Below are positions 32,080 through 40,185 of a stretch of 43,639 nt of DNA, piece after piece. Each line of letters starts with the position of its first letter. The first letter of the stretch is position 1. Position numbers and translations under genes: made by a program. Origin of the DNA: a virus; the IMG/VR virus record IMGVR_UViG_3300034071_001534, positions 1 to 43,639 of that record; one strand, given 5' to 3'. Under the pieces are notes generated by a model, which saw only the letters and a list, made by a program, of their open reading frames with translations, was not told where the DNA came from and did no database searches.

Positions 32080-33348
32080 CTACGCGGTGGCGGCTTTGTC
32101 CTTACCGGCGATGAAGTTTGCGACGGAGCTACCGGACGCAGCGGCGTCGGCGGCGGTCATGCGCTGATGCGGCCGGGGGGCTTCGCGCCCGTGCAGATAC
32201 GCGTCGACGGCGGTCCGTTCGTGGCCTTTCGCCGGCTTCAACTGCAGTTTGTCGACGGCGTACGCGACCACGTCAGCGGTATTCATGCGCGACGAATCGA
32301 AAACGCCGATGTGCGGTTCGAGTTTGCTGACGAGCTCGCGCGCGTCTGCAGCATCGGCCGCAACGGTCCGTGCCAGGGTCGACGCGTCGACGGCGACCGT
32401 CGGCGGGCGGTTCTTGATCGTATCGAGTGCGTCGGCGATCCGTTTGAACGAATCGGCAACCGCAACGACCCGAGTGCGCTGCGCTGCGGCATCGATCGCA
32501 GCCGCGGTCTTCATCGCGTCATCGCCTTCGGCTTTCGGCGGCGGCGCGCCTTCCGCACCCGCAGCAATCGGGGCCGGGGCGCCTCCGGTTCCGGGCTTGT
32601 CTCCGCCTTCGACGGGCGGCGGCGTGCCGGCCGCACCGGGTACGAGTGCGCCCATTTTTTCCATGAATGCGGCAAGCCGCGGAAGCATCGCTTCGACCTG
32701 TTCCAGCGTCAACTCTGCGCCGCCCTCTTTACCTTTGTCTTCGTCTGTCATTGCTTTGTACTCCAGTGAATCGACTGTGAAAATCTGGTGGTCGAGGACG
32801 GCCACATCCTTTCCCATCCGCCCTTCCTGCACGAGTGCAAGATGATTGCCGCGCAGACGCCGCTGGATGGCGTCGTAGCGAATGCCTTCGAACGTGCCCG
32901 GGGTCCATTCGTATTCACAACGATACCCGAGCGACAATTCGCGTTTGTGATGCTCGATTGTCGAGGCCATCGCTTGCGAGAAAACTTTCAGGTTCCCGGT
33001 CACCGTGCGGCCGTCGAATTTGACCGTCTCGCCGATAACGCCGTGCACCCCATATTGCTCGGCGGGAGTCAGCCCGTCTTTTTCGGCGCCCAACATTTCG
33101 TGGTCGTCGACGAAAGGAATCAGGCGCAAAGAGTTCAAGAACTCCGGATTGCCCAACTCTTCGGCCGGGCGGTAGACGTTGTACATCCGGTTCGGATCGG
33201 GGGCGCCGGCGAGGGTCGATCCGTGATAGGGGAAAACCCCGACTTTTGACAGGGGGTTGTCGACGACCTCGTACCAGCCGTTCACGTCGGGGACGCGCGC
33301 GCTGCTACCCGCCCGGTCCATCGCCAACCCCGCCCCGCCCGTTGTCAT
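32080..33348 (-). CDS. Prohead protease-scaffold fusion (DUF2213)
   Basis: A 422-aa protein. The N-terminal ~200 residues match DUF2213 head proteases: YEVVDNPLSKVGVFPYHGSTLA, RMYNVYRPAEELGNPEFLNSLRLIPFVDDHEMLG, GVHGVIGETVKFDGRTVTGNLKVFSQAMASTIEHHKRELSLGYRCEYEW. A Pro/Gly-rich linker leads to a helical, Ala/Asp-rich C-terminal scaffold (res ~290-422). The start overlaps the MuF-like stop (ATGA). A one-gene protease plus scaffold is common in this group. Confidence 0.9.
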   Translation of the reverse strand: MTTGGAGLAMDRAGSSARVPDVNGWYEVVDNPLSKVGVFPYHGSTLAGAPDPNRMYNVYRPAEELGNPEFLNSLRLIPFVDDHEMLGAEKDGLTPAEQYGVHGVIGETVKFDGRTVTGNLKVFSQAMASTIEHHKRELSLGYRCEYEWTPGTFEGIRYDAIQRRLRGNHLALVQEGRMGKDVAVLDHQIFTVDSLEYKAMTDEDKGKEGGAELTLEQVEAMLPRLAAFMEKMGALVPGAAGTPPPVEGGDKPGTGGAPAPIAAGAEGAPPPKAEGDDAMKTAAAIDAAAQRTRVVAVADSFKRIADALDTIKNRPPTVAVDASTLARTVAADAADARELVSKLEPHIGVFDSSRMNTADVVAYAVDKLQLKPAKGHERTAVDAYLHGREAPRPHQRMTAADAAASGSSVANFIAGKDKAATA

Positions 33349-34217
33349 GCTTCCGCCCCAAAGTCAAGTACCGGGCGCATGATACACCGACAATTGGGGG
33401 CTTGTCCCGGGATGCCCCGTTCCCCGGTCCGCGCGTCGATAACGGGCAGGTCGTCGAAAGAGTAGACATTGCCCGACATATCGATGTGATCCTGTCGCGG
33501 CGCCTGCCCTCCACCGGTATGGACCCACTCGAACCGTTTGATGCCTACCCCTTGCATCCGGCCGCGGTTGATGCCGTTGGTTGCCTTCCGCGTTTGGTCG
33601 TACGCCATGTTCCGGGCGTGGCGTTCGGTGATGCCCTTTTGCTTCGTGAAAAACGGCACCAGGTCTTGCAACCCGTTCCCGCTTGTGATTGACCGCATGA
33701 CCGCCGTCGACACTTTGCCTAAGTACGCCTCCGGCAGCGTCTTGATTAGGGCGACGTTTTCCGCAATGGACGCTTTGACCATTTCGGCGACCGGACCAGA
33801 CTTTAAAACGTCTGTCTTAATAGAGATGTTCCCCGCGATATCGCGCAGGCTGCGTTTTAACCCGGTCGCGCTGTTGCGCTGCACGTCGTCGACCATCCGT
33901 TCAGACAGGCCGCGCGCTGCGCGTGCGAACAACAACGAAAAACGTTCGTGCAACGCATTCATGAGTATCCGCGATTGACTGGAAATGCTCGCGTCGGTTG
34001 CAACATGCGACGCAACGGCCGTCGGCGACTGGAACAGCGCACGCACTTCCCTTTCGGTTTCCGCGACCATCTCACGAACCAATTTTTGCAACGCCGCATC
34101 GTACCGAACCTGTACCGCAACGGGCACGGCGAGCCTTGCACCGCGCAGGCTTTCCGGTTTGAACCGGTCGGCCCACTTTTGTTTTTTCGGGGAAAGCCGG
34201 ATTTTACGCGCCGGCAT
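33345..34217 (-). CDS. Mu gpF-like head morphogenesis protein
   Basis: A 290-aa protein from ATG 34217, overlapping the portal end by 14 bases. The C-terminal half carries the MuF signature: ITERHARNMAYDQTRKATNGINRGRMQGVGIKRFEWVHTGG, QDHIDMSGNVYSFDDLPV and the closing PGQAPNCRCIMRPVLDF. Minor capsid protein that acts with the portal during head assembly and may be ejected with the DNA. Confidence 0.93.
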   Translation of the reverse strand: MPARKIRLSPKKQKWADRFKPESLRGARLAVPVAVQVRYDAALQKLVREMVAETEREVRALFQSPTAVASHVATDASISSQSRILMNALHERFSLLFARAARGLSERMVDDVQRNSATGLKRSLRDIAGNISIKTDVLKSGPVAEMVKASIAENVALIKTLPEAYLGKVSTAVMRSITSGNGLQDLVPFFTKQKGITERHARNMAYDQTRKATNGINRGRMQGVGIKRFEWVHTGGGQAPRQDHIDMSGNVYSFDDLPVIDARTGERGIPGQAPNCRCIMRPVLDFGAEA

Positions 34218-35982
34218 CGGGCAACACCACGTAGTCCGATCCGGCATAGTCGCCTTCGACCAGCGTCGGCGCGACGCCCGCGCGAGTCGCGGCCGCTAAC
34301 GAATGGTGACCGTCAATAACTACCCGGTACCGCAACCCGCGCGGGTCGACGAACATCGGCGTTACTTGCACGACGAAGTCGCGCGCGGCGATCTTTTCGG
34401 CCACGATTGAGGCATCAAGGTATTTTTGGTTCGACACCAGCCGCACCGGGTCGACGCCGTCCGATCCGACGATCGTTTCGCCCGCGCCTTCCGGATCCGT
34501 CGCCGGGTCGATCGCTTCGCCTATGCCGTAGTAGTCCGACGCCTCGTCGTTGCGGATGCGGTCGCGCGATTCGGTACCGTCGATAACCCCGGCACCGATC
34601 AACACGTCATCGCGTTCGGCCTTGATCTTTTGCGTTTCGGCGACTTCTTTTTCGGTCGGCGAGTCCAGCGGCTCCCAACGCGCCGACGTGGGAATCGGCC
34701 GCCGATCGGCCAGGTGCGGCGCGATCTCGGACCGCATGACAAGCATGTGATGCCGTTCTATCAACGGCCGCAAGTCGTTCGTTTGGATCGATTCCAAGTG
34801 TTCGTGATAACTCGCTTCCTCGTACTCGCCCGTCGAGTTGAACCCCTTGGGCGTGGTCCCGATCAGTTTGGTCGCGGGCACGCCGGCAGCGGCAGCGACT
34901 AGCTGGTATTGCGTCATGATGACGGCGTCTAGATCCGCCAGCGACGTGTCGAATTGCTGCAGCGCTTCCGAATCCTTGTCGTGGACTTTCACCGCGTAGT
35001 TATCGCGGAACTGGACGAACGCGGAAAGAGACGCGTGCAGCTTTCCGGGGTTGGCGAAAGCCTGCGCGGCGTCCGTTGCAAACGTCGTGGTTCGTTTGGT
35101 CATTGCCAGCTGCAGCGCTTCGTCGGTCGTACGCTCCGCACCGTAGACCCGCGCCATGATCTGCTGCGGGACGGGAACGCCGCCGTACAGGTAGGACGGT
35201 TTGAGAATATCGGGCACGCTGCCGTTACGGAAAATGACCAGATGTGACCGGTGATACTTCTTGCCGTCAATGATCCACCATGTCGGTTCGTAAAAATACT
35301 GTGATGCCGGGTTCGCCGCGCTCGCTCCGTCCAACACGGGGGACAGCCAATAGGGGTCCAACTGAACGATTCCGCGATAACTCCCGGGCGTCACGCCGTC
35401 GGGGTTAAAGGGGTACTCGTAGAATTTCGGGTTTGTCGAATCGACTTTGAACAGCGCGACGCGGATACCGAACACACGGCCGCGCGCAACGAAGTCGACC
35501 ATGTGCGCGTTCAGGCCGAAGCGCTCGTCGATACGTTTGATCTTTTTGACTAACTCGTCGGGCAGCCTTTCGCCTTTGTCCGACAGTATCGTGTAGCCCT
35601 TTCGCACGGCGTCGCGCGCGGGCATGGTGCAGGCTTTATCGATTAGCCAATGTTGCGCCAAGAGCGCCGCAATGTGGTGCCCGATGAAACCCTGCGAAAC
35701 GTACCAACCGAGAAGCGCGTCTGAGATCGGAAGACCGCCCGACTGGTACATGCCTTTGATTGAATTGCGGCCGCCCGAATCGTCGGCGGCGAACTCCCCA
35801 GGTGATGCCGGCAGCAAAGACGCCGCGTAGTCCATGCGTTTCAACAGTAGGTCCGCCCCGGGCTGCGGGCCGCCTTCGTCGTCCGATCGGCCCATGAAAC
35901 GGCCAAGAAACGGAACCTTGCGTACGGTTTCGGCAACGCGCGAAGGTACGGAACGGCGCTTACGGCGGCCAAAAAAGAACAT
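34204..35982 (-). CDS. Portal protein (DUF1073) with ParB-like C-terminal domain
   Basis: A 592-aa portal. DUF1073-type features: MYQSGGLPISDALLGWYVSQGFIGHHIAALLAQHWLIDKACTMPARDAVRKGY, YPFNPDGVTPGSYRGIVQLDPYWLSP, SHLVIFRNG, PSYLYGGVPVPQQIMARVYGAERTTDEALQLAM and GTTPKGFNSTGEYE. The last ~85 residues form a separate ParB/Srx-like domain: LVSNQKYLDASIVAEKIAARD, then YRVVIDGHHSLAAATRAGVAPT (DGHH at ~557-560). ParB-like domains use such motifs to bind nucleotides or cut DNA; its role on a portal is unknown. DUF1073 portals are sometimes fused to Acb1 anti-CBASS domains; no Acb1 motif was seen here. Confidence 0.92.
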   Translation of the reverse strand: MFFFGRRKRRSVPSRVAETVRKVPFLGRFMGRSDDEGGPQPGADLLLKRMDYAASLLPASPGEFAADDSGGRNSIKGMYQSGGLPISDALLGWYVSQGFIGHHIAALLAQHWLIDKACTMPARDAVRKGYTILSDKGERLPDELVKKIKRIDERFGLNAHMVDFVARGRVFGIRVALFKVDSTNPKFYEYPFNPDGVTPGSYRGIVQLDPYWLSPVLDGASAANPASQYFYEPTWWIIDGKKYHRSHLVIFRNGSVPDILKPSYLYGGVPVPQQIMARVYGAERTTDEALQLAMTKRTTTFATDAAQAFANPGKLHASLSAFVQFRDNYAVKVHDKDSEALQQFDTSLADLDAVIMTQYQLVAAAAGVPATKLIGTTPKGFNSTGEYEEASYHEHLESIQTNDLRPLIERHHMLVMRSEIAPHLADRRPIPTSARWEPLDSPTEKEVAETQKIKAERDDVLIGAGVIDGTESRDRIRNDEASDYYGIGEAIDPATDPEGAGETIVGSDGVDPVRLVSNQKYLDASIVAEKIAARDFVVQVTPMFVDPRGLRYRVVIDGHHSLAAATRAGVAPTLVEGDYAGSDYVVLPDAGA

Positions 35983-35994
35983 GCGCGAACACTC

Positions 35995-37617
35995 CTAGCC
36001 GGAAAGAAACCCCGCGCGCCGTTTGGGTCGCGGGCTGTACAGCATCATAACGCAGTCGGCCAAGTTGGGCGATGGCATACCATCGGGCGCCTTGTCAATG
36101 ACCATCTTTCCGGCGCCGTTGAGGCTCCAAGTCGGTTGGCTCAGTTCGTTGGTCAAGCGCGCCAAGTACGGCAAGGCGGGCGATAGCGAAATGATCTCGT
36201 CAGGATCCAAGGCGTGCGCCTCGCCTGCTGCGTGCGCCTGAACCGCCCGGAAAGTGATTTGAAATTTAACGCGTAGTGCCCACCATGCCTGCGCTTTCGC
36301 GTTGGCAAAAAAGTCTTTGTTCGTCCGCTCTTTCTTATCGTTGCCCGAGGGCGTGGCCGACGGAATGGGTCGATCAGGATCGACAACCGCACCCGACCCC
36401 CGGAACGGCGACGCGTCGATCTGCCCGCGCCCGTCAGCAAGACGCGCAGTGTTCAACACGCGCGCGTCGCCCCGCACCCCGGCGCCCAGGCCGTCGGCGT
36501 CGTAGTCGAACTCTGTAATGTCGTAGCCGTCGGACAGCATAAACGCCCGCGCGACCGTGCCGAAAATATCGGACCCCTTGCCGCTCCACTCGTCCAGTGC
36601 GTCCATTTCGACACCGGTCCGCCCGCCCCACGCGTTTTTATCGATGCCCTCGTCGGCCACGTCCAGCGCGGCACGCTTTGCCCCCGTCGTCGCGATGCCC
36701 AACTTCGCCGCGGCGCCGACCGCCGCCTGCACCCATTCGGACGGGATGACGATGCCCTCTTTCGATGCCGAGTAATCGCGGTCAACTTCCTGCGCGACGA
36801 TCGCCGGGCTGACCGCTTCGGCGATTTGCTTCGCGTGCCACGCGTCGTCTTTGCGCGGGTCGTCGCGCCAATCGAAAATGAAAACCTTGATGCGGCCGCC
36901 CCATCGCTTGATTGCAAAAACGTTGTCCATTCCGTTCACTGACGACAAGTCAATGCGGCAGTTGGTTGTCGCGGACAAAGACGCTTCGACCAGCATCGGG
37001 CGTTCAAGGTGCGCCGCTTCGTCGACCATGTACAGCGACGTGCGGTCGCCGCGGCCGATGCCGTCGCCCGCCTCGCCCGTCATCGTGCTTTCGGTTCCCG
37101 GGAACATGATGCGCATGTGCGGCGCGTGTTTCTTTTCGTTCCACCCGGCGCGAAACTCCGGCGGCAAGTACCGGAGGAATAGGCGCGCTTTGTAGAACAA
37201 CGATTTTGGGCTGTCCAGTTTGTCGACGTACTCTTCTTTTCGCGACCCGTAGCCAACAACAAACCCGCGGTTGAAAATGCACAACGAGCAACCCAACGCG
37301 ATGACGATCCACGACAACCCTACGTCTCGCGATTTTTCGATCAAACCCGGCTCGCCCGCGCGCCACTGTTCGAGGATGAATTCTATGCACTCGCGCTGCC
37401 GTGGAAACAGTACGAACGGCATCAGGGCCGGTAACCCTCGTTCGATATTGCGCGGGTCGAACGTCACACCCCAATCGTTGATGAAGTCGGCGATGTTGTG
37501 CGCATAGTAGAGACGGAACGACGCGAGTAGCCCCGGATCCGCGCGCAGTTTTGCGAGCAAGTCAAGCCGCTGCCGAAAAACGGGCGTGTAGTCGGGGTTC
37601 TTAAAATCGAACGTCAC
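35995..37617 (-). CDS. terL: Terminase large subunit
   Basis: A 540-aa packaging motor. ATPase: the Walker A-like EKSRDVGLSW (~94-103), MFPGTESTMTGEAGDGIGRGDRTS, and Walker B LYMVDEAAH (~195-203). Nuclease: RAALDVADEG with Asp319, FDYDADGLG (~370) and SPNLADCVMML near the end (catalytic acidic triad). GTG start at 37617 overlaps the small-subunit stop (GTGA). Gene order TerS-TerL-portal is standard. Confidence 0.96.
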   Translation of the reverse strand: MTFDFKNPDYTPVFRQRLDLLAKLRADPGLLASFRLYYAHNIADFINDWGVTFDPRNIERGLPALMPFVLFPRQRECIEFILEQWRAGEPGLIEKSRDVGLSWIVIALGCSLCIFNRGFVVGYGSRKEEYVDKLDSPKSLFYKARLFLRYLPPEFRAGWNEKKHAPHMRIMFPGTESTMTGEAGDGIGRGDRTSLYMVDEAAHLERPMLVEASLSATTNCRIDLSSVNGMDNVFAIKRWGGRIKVFIFDWRDDPRKDDAWHAKQIAEAVSPAIVAQEVDRDYSASKEGIVIPSEWVQAAVGAAAKLGIATTGAKRAALDVADEGIDKNAWGGRTGVEMDALDEWSGKGSDIFGTVARAFMLSDGYDITEFDYDADGLGAGVRGDARVLNTARLADGRGQIDASPFRGSGAVVDPDRPIPSATPSGNDKKERTNKDFFANAKAQAWWALRVKFQITFRAVQAHAAGEAHALDPDEIISLSPALPYLARLTNELSQPTWSLNGAGKMVIDKAPDGMPSPNLADCVMMLYSPRPKRRAGFLSG

Positions 37618-38408
37618 CGCTTAACGCCCGCCATTGCCGCCTGATAGATGGCGGCCGCCTCGCGCGGGTCCGCCCCTTCCGGTAGAGCGTACGTGCCGAT
37701 GGGCGTCGGGTTGTCCGGGTCGCCGCCATGCCGGTGACGCTCGGGCGTCATGCCCAGGTACTTTGCGATACTCGCAAGGGCGCCATCCTGGTCGCGCGTC
37801 AGAATTTCGAGGCCGTTGCGTGTTTGCTTCACGCCCGCGTACAACTTGCGCGCGCCGGGCGATAGCGAATCGGTGTCGGCAATGTATACGTCGCACTCGC
37901 CGTCCCCGTGGCACGTCATGCACTCCGGATTGGGCGCCACGTTGCGCGTGTACCCGACGCCGCCATCAAACGATGGGAAAGGCAAAGGCGGCACGCCTCT
38001 ACGTTCGGCGCGCGCCTCGTTCAGCGTGACGATGTTTAAGACGGCCGCCGCGAATTCGTTTGCATCGATCCACTGATATTGCCCGTCGGTGCCGTAGCAA
38101 TGCCGACAGCCAAAACGACGAACCCGGGAAATTTCCCCGGCGTCGGCCATCGCGATCGTCACCCATTCCCGTAGGACCGCGGTCGCATCGGCCAAAGCGG
38201 GCGCCGCGGCTTGCGCGCGCAGTTCGGCCACGCGGGCGGCAACGTGCGGGCGGCGCGATATGAGATATGCCTGAGATTGCTGCGTTAGCGTCGTTCCGGC
38301 CGTCGAGTATCCGGCACGGCGGTACGCCTCCAACATTGACGGGCATGTCGGATCGACGAGCGCTTGAGCAAAAAACTCTTCGTTTGCGGAAAGAAAGGAC
38401 GATGTCAT
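37614..38408 (-). CDS. terS: Terminase small subunit with Cys-rich insert
   Basis: About 264 aa from ATG 38408. N-terminal: EEFFAQALVDPTCPSMLEAYRRAGYSTAG and SQAYLISRRPHVAARVAELRAQ, the usual HTH-bearing DNA-recognition region of TerS. A zinc-binding insert follows, with CRHCYGTDGQYQW (~100) and CMTCHGDGECDVY (~175). The C-terminus is SIAKYLGMTPERHRHGG with KLY..VKQTRNGLEI. It recognises the packaging site and loads TerL. Start is uncertain: alternative in-frame ATGs at 38420 and 38456, none with a good ribosome site. A strong AGGAG site instead serves an ATG at 38487 in another frame. Confidence 0.85.
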   Translation of the reverse strand: MTSSFLSANEEFFAQALVDPTCPSMLEAYRRAGYSTAGTTLTQQSQAYLISRRPHVAARVAELRAQAAAPALADATAVLREWVTIAMADAGEISRVRRFGCRHCYGTDGQYQWIDANEFAAAVLNIVTLNEARAERRGVPPLPFPSFDGGVGYTRNVAPNPECMTCHGDGECDVYIADTDSLSPGARKLYAGVKQTRNGLEILTRDQDGALASIAKYLGMTPERHRHGGDPDNPTPIGTYALPEGADPREAAAIYQAAMAGVKR

Positions 38409-38461
38409 GATTAAGATCATAGCCGCATTGTCCGCCACAATCCAACAGACCCGCATTGCTC

Positions 38462-38688
38462 GGGTATTTCGTTCTCGGGTACGGCATCGCGGGTACTCCT
38501 AACCCTTTGATTTTATTCTACTATACCCCTTCTATACCCCGATACCCTTAAAAAGTAATAACAGTACGTATAGTACGGATCATAAACACCCCGTCGCCGC
38601 CGGAAGGTCTTAATCATAAACACACGACCGGGGTAGCCGTACGGAAATTAAAAGGGCCGAGTTGGCGGGTATTGCGGGTACGCGGGTA
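38462..38688. repeat. Cluster of ten GGGTA motifs (iteron-like)
   Basis: GGGTA on the plus strand at 38462, 38477, 38491, 38631, 38667, 38676 and 38684, and on the minus strand (TACCC) at 38524, 38535 and 38543. Most are preceded by C or G. Spacings within clusters are 8-15 bases. Fewer than one is expected by chance. Confidence 0.75.
38579..38623. repeat. Direct repeat ATCATAAACAC, two copies
   Basis: Identical 11-bp copies at 38579-38589 and 38613-38623, 34 bases (about three helical turns) apart, in the AT-rich part of the intergenic region. Confidence 0.8.
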
Positions 38689-38711
38689 TTCGACCGCTCG
38701 TCGGCCGGCAG

Positions 38712-38740
38712 TTGACACTGGCGTCAAGTGTGTTTAAGAT
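38712..38740 (+). promoter_or_regulatory. Promoter with palindromic operator, accessory unit 1
   Basis: TTGACA (38712-38717), 17-bp spacer, TAAGAT (38735-38740). The palindrome TTGACACTGGCGTCAA is at 38712-38727. Upstream CGCTCGTCGGCCGG resembles the start of the promoter cassettes. It drives the genes from 38788 to 40436. Confidence 0.8.
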
Positions 38741-38787
38741 TTGGCGCATCAACCTTTCCGCCCGAATCGCGCCAGGGAGTCTTTGAA

Positions 38788-39039
38788 ATGACCGGATTTG
38801 TACTGCTCGAAAAACTCGCCACACGTACGCGCGGCGTTCCGATCCTGTTCCAAACGATGACGCGCATTGGGCCGATGAATACGTCGAACGAGAACAGCGC
38901 TGCGCGGTTTGAAACGGAAGCGTTGGCGAAAGAATGCCCGGCCCGCTGGCACGCGCTGTCGTTTTACGACGTGGTGCCGTTCGATCGGATCGGTGTCGCG
39001 GCTGCGAAGCTGATCGGCGAGCCCGGCGGTGCGGCATGA
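38788..39039 (+). CDS. Small hypothetical protein, accessory unit 1
   Basis: An 83-aa protein (MTGFVLLEKLATRTRGVPILFQTMTRIG...). ATG with GGGAG eight bases upstream, about 45 bases after the predicted transcript start. Contains a compact centre with several Trp/Tyr/Phe (ARWHALSFYDVVPFDRIG) and resembles small globular early phage proteins. No family recognised. Confidence 0.8.
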   Translation: MTGFVLLEKLATRTRGVPILFQTMTRIGPMNTSNENSAARFETEALAKECPARWHALSFYDVVPFDRIGVAAAKLIGEPGGAA

Positions 39040-39278
39040 CCGACACCGATCGCGAGACGGCCCGCGCGCTTCACCACGGCTGCCCGTCTAAAAAATCTGC
39101 GGAACGCATAGACGCGGTAATCGCCGCGGTCGGCGAGTTGGTCGACGCGATCAAAGAGGACCGGGCCGCCCGCCAAGCCTACGCGGAAGATCGGAAGAGC
39201 CATGAAAATTGGCTGCGAAAAAACGCGGCAGCGGAACGACTCGACGCTGCGCTGCGTCCTTTCGAGCGTTCGAAGTGA
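39036..39278 (+). CDS. Small helical hypothetical protein
   Basis: An 80-aa protein from ATG 39036 (ATGA overlap). Almost entirely helical and highly charged: SAERIDAVIAAVGELVDAIKED, then ARQAYAEDRKSHENWLRKNAAAERLDAALRPF, suggestive of a coiled coil. No family recognised. Confidence 0.78.
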   Translation: MTDTDRETARALHHGCPSKKSAERIDAVIAAVGELVDAIKEDRAARQAYAEDRKSHENWLRKNAAAERLDAALRPFERSK

Positions 39279-39760
39279 GTGCAAAGCCTTCCGAGCGCGC
39301 AGCAGCGAAAGCCGCGGGCCTCGCGCAGTACACGACCGCCCGCCCGTGCGTTCGCGGCCACATGGCGCCACGCTACACGCAGTCCGGCGCGTGCAGTGCG
39401 TGCATCGTGAGCCATGTTGTCCGTAGCCGCGAAGCCTTCCGCGCAGGTCCAGGCGCCGCCCGCAACGCGCAACGCGCAACGTACGCGCAGACGGTCCGCG
39501 TCATGTCGGTGCGGTTGCCGCTGCACGCCGTGAAGGACGTGGCAGGCGTGGCGGCTGCGATGTTGGTCGCGCGGTTCCCTTTGATGGTCGACGACAAACG
39601 TGTTGACTTTGGCGCGACGTACCGGGTGGGTGCGCCGGAAGGCGAAACGGCAATGGTCCGTTTGCTCGCCCACAACGACGACATGCCTACACTTCGCGCG
39701 ATGGCCGACGGCGAGTGCCTGCGGTACAGCGAAGCATTACGACGGAGGGTGCACGTATGA
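39275..39760 (+). CDS. Zinc-finger hypothetical protein
   Basis: A 161-aa protein from GTG 39275 (GTGA overlap). A treble-clef-like zinc site is visible early: PCVRGHMAPRYTQSGACSACI (Cys, His, Cys, Cys). This CxxGH...RYT.sGxCxxC pattern occurs in many phage proteins, sometimes fused to HNH or endonuclease VII-like modules; no nuclease core is visible here. The second half (MSVRLPLHAVKDVAGVAAAMLVARFPLMVDDKRVDFG...) is a separate small domain. Function unknown. Confidence 0.8.
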   Translation: MSAKPSERAAAKAAGLAQYTTARPCVRGHMAPRYTQSGACSACIVSHVVRSREAFRAGPGAARNAQRATYAQTVRVMSVRLPLHAVKDVAGVAAAMLVARFPLMVDDKRVDFGATYRVGAPEGETAMVRLLAHNDDMPTLRAMADGECLRYSEALRRRVHV

Positions 39761-40185
39761 TAATCGACCGGTTCGACGGTCCGCACCGTTTCCTTTCAAA
39801 TTTTTCATACAGTCCGGTCGTTTGCCGCGGGCTTGTCGCCCAAACAGTAGAGCACGCGTATCAGGCATCTAAAACACTGCAGGCCGACGCATTCCAGCAC
39901 GTCATGAGATCGCCCACGCCGGGCGAAGCGAAGCGGCGCGGCCGACGCGTGCCGTTGCGCGCCGATTGGGACGACGTGAAAGAATCGGTTATGTGGGAAC
40001 TGCTATGGCAAAAATTTCGAGACCCGAAAATGTCCGCCGCGCTTCTCGCAACCGGGGATGCAAAATTGATCGAAGGGAACAACTGGGGCGATACGTACTG
40101 GGGACAATGTAACGGCCGTGGCGCCAATCGCCTAGGCACCATGCTGGCGTACGTCCGTGCATACCGCCGGGCGGGGTACGCATGA
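39757..40185 (+). CDS. NADAR (YbiA-like) domain protein, candidate anti-defence enzyme
   Basis: A 142-aa single-domain NADAR protein. Signature residues are RFLSNFS (12-17), TVEHAYQASK with Glu32, Gln36 and Lys39, the Trp71/Lys87-Phe88 region, LIEGNNWGDTYWG with Glu106, Trp110, Asp112 and Trp115, and GANRLGTML. NADAR enzymes are N-glycosidases that remove ADP-ribose from nucleobases or act on related ribosyl compounds. In bacteria some serve as antitoxins to the DNA ADP-ribosyltransferase DarT. A phage copy could repair ADP-ribosylated DNA and so defeat DarT-type defence; that role is inferred. ATG behind GGAGGG, overlapping the previous stop. Confidence 0.93.
   Translation: MIIDRFDGPHRFLSNFSYSPVVCRGLVAQTVEHAYQASKTLQADAFQHVMRSPTPGEAKRRGRRVPLRADWDDVKESVMWELLWQKFRDPKMSAALLATGDAKLIEGNNWGDTYWGQCNGRGANRLGTMLAYVRAYRRAGYA

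Larger units (their letters stand above)
38409..38787. other. 379-base divergent intergenic region, candidate origin/packaging/late control region
   Basis: No convincing gene. The stretch is much more AT-rich than the rest (about 38500-38625) and separates the late block (minus) from the accessory block (plus). It holds ten GGGTA motifs in three clusters, two copies of ATCATAAACAC 34 bases apart, GTAC-flanked TATA-like sequences around 38564-38576, and an operator promoter at 38712. No sigma70-type promoter for the late genes could be recognised. Confidence 0.7.
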
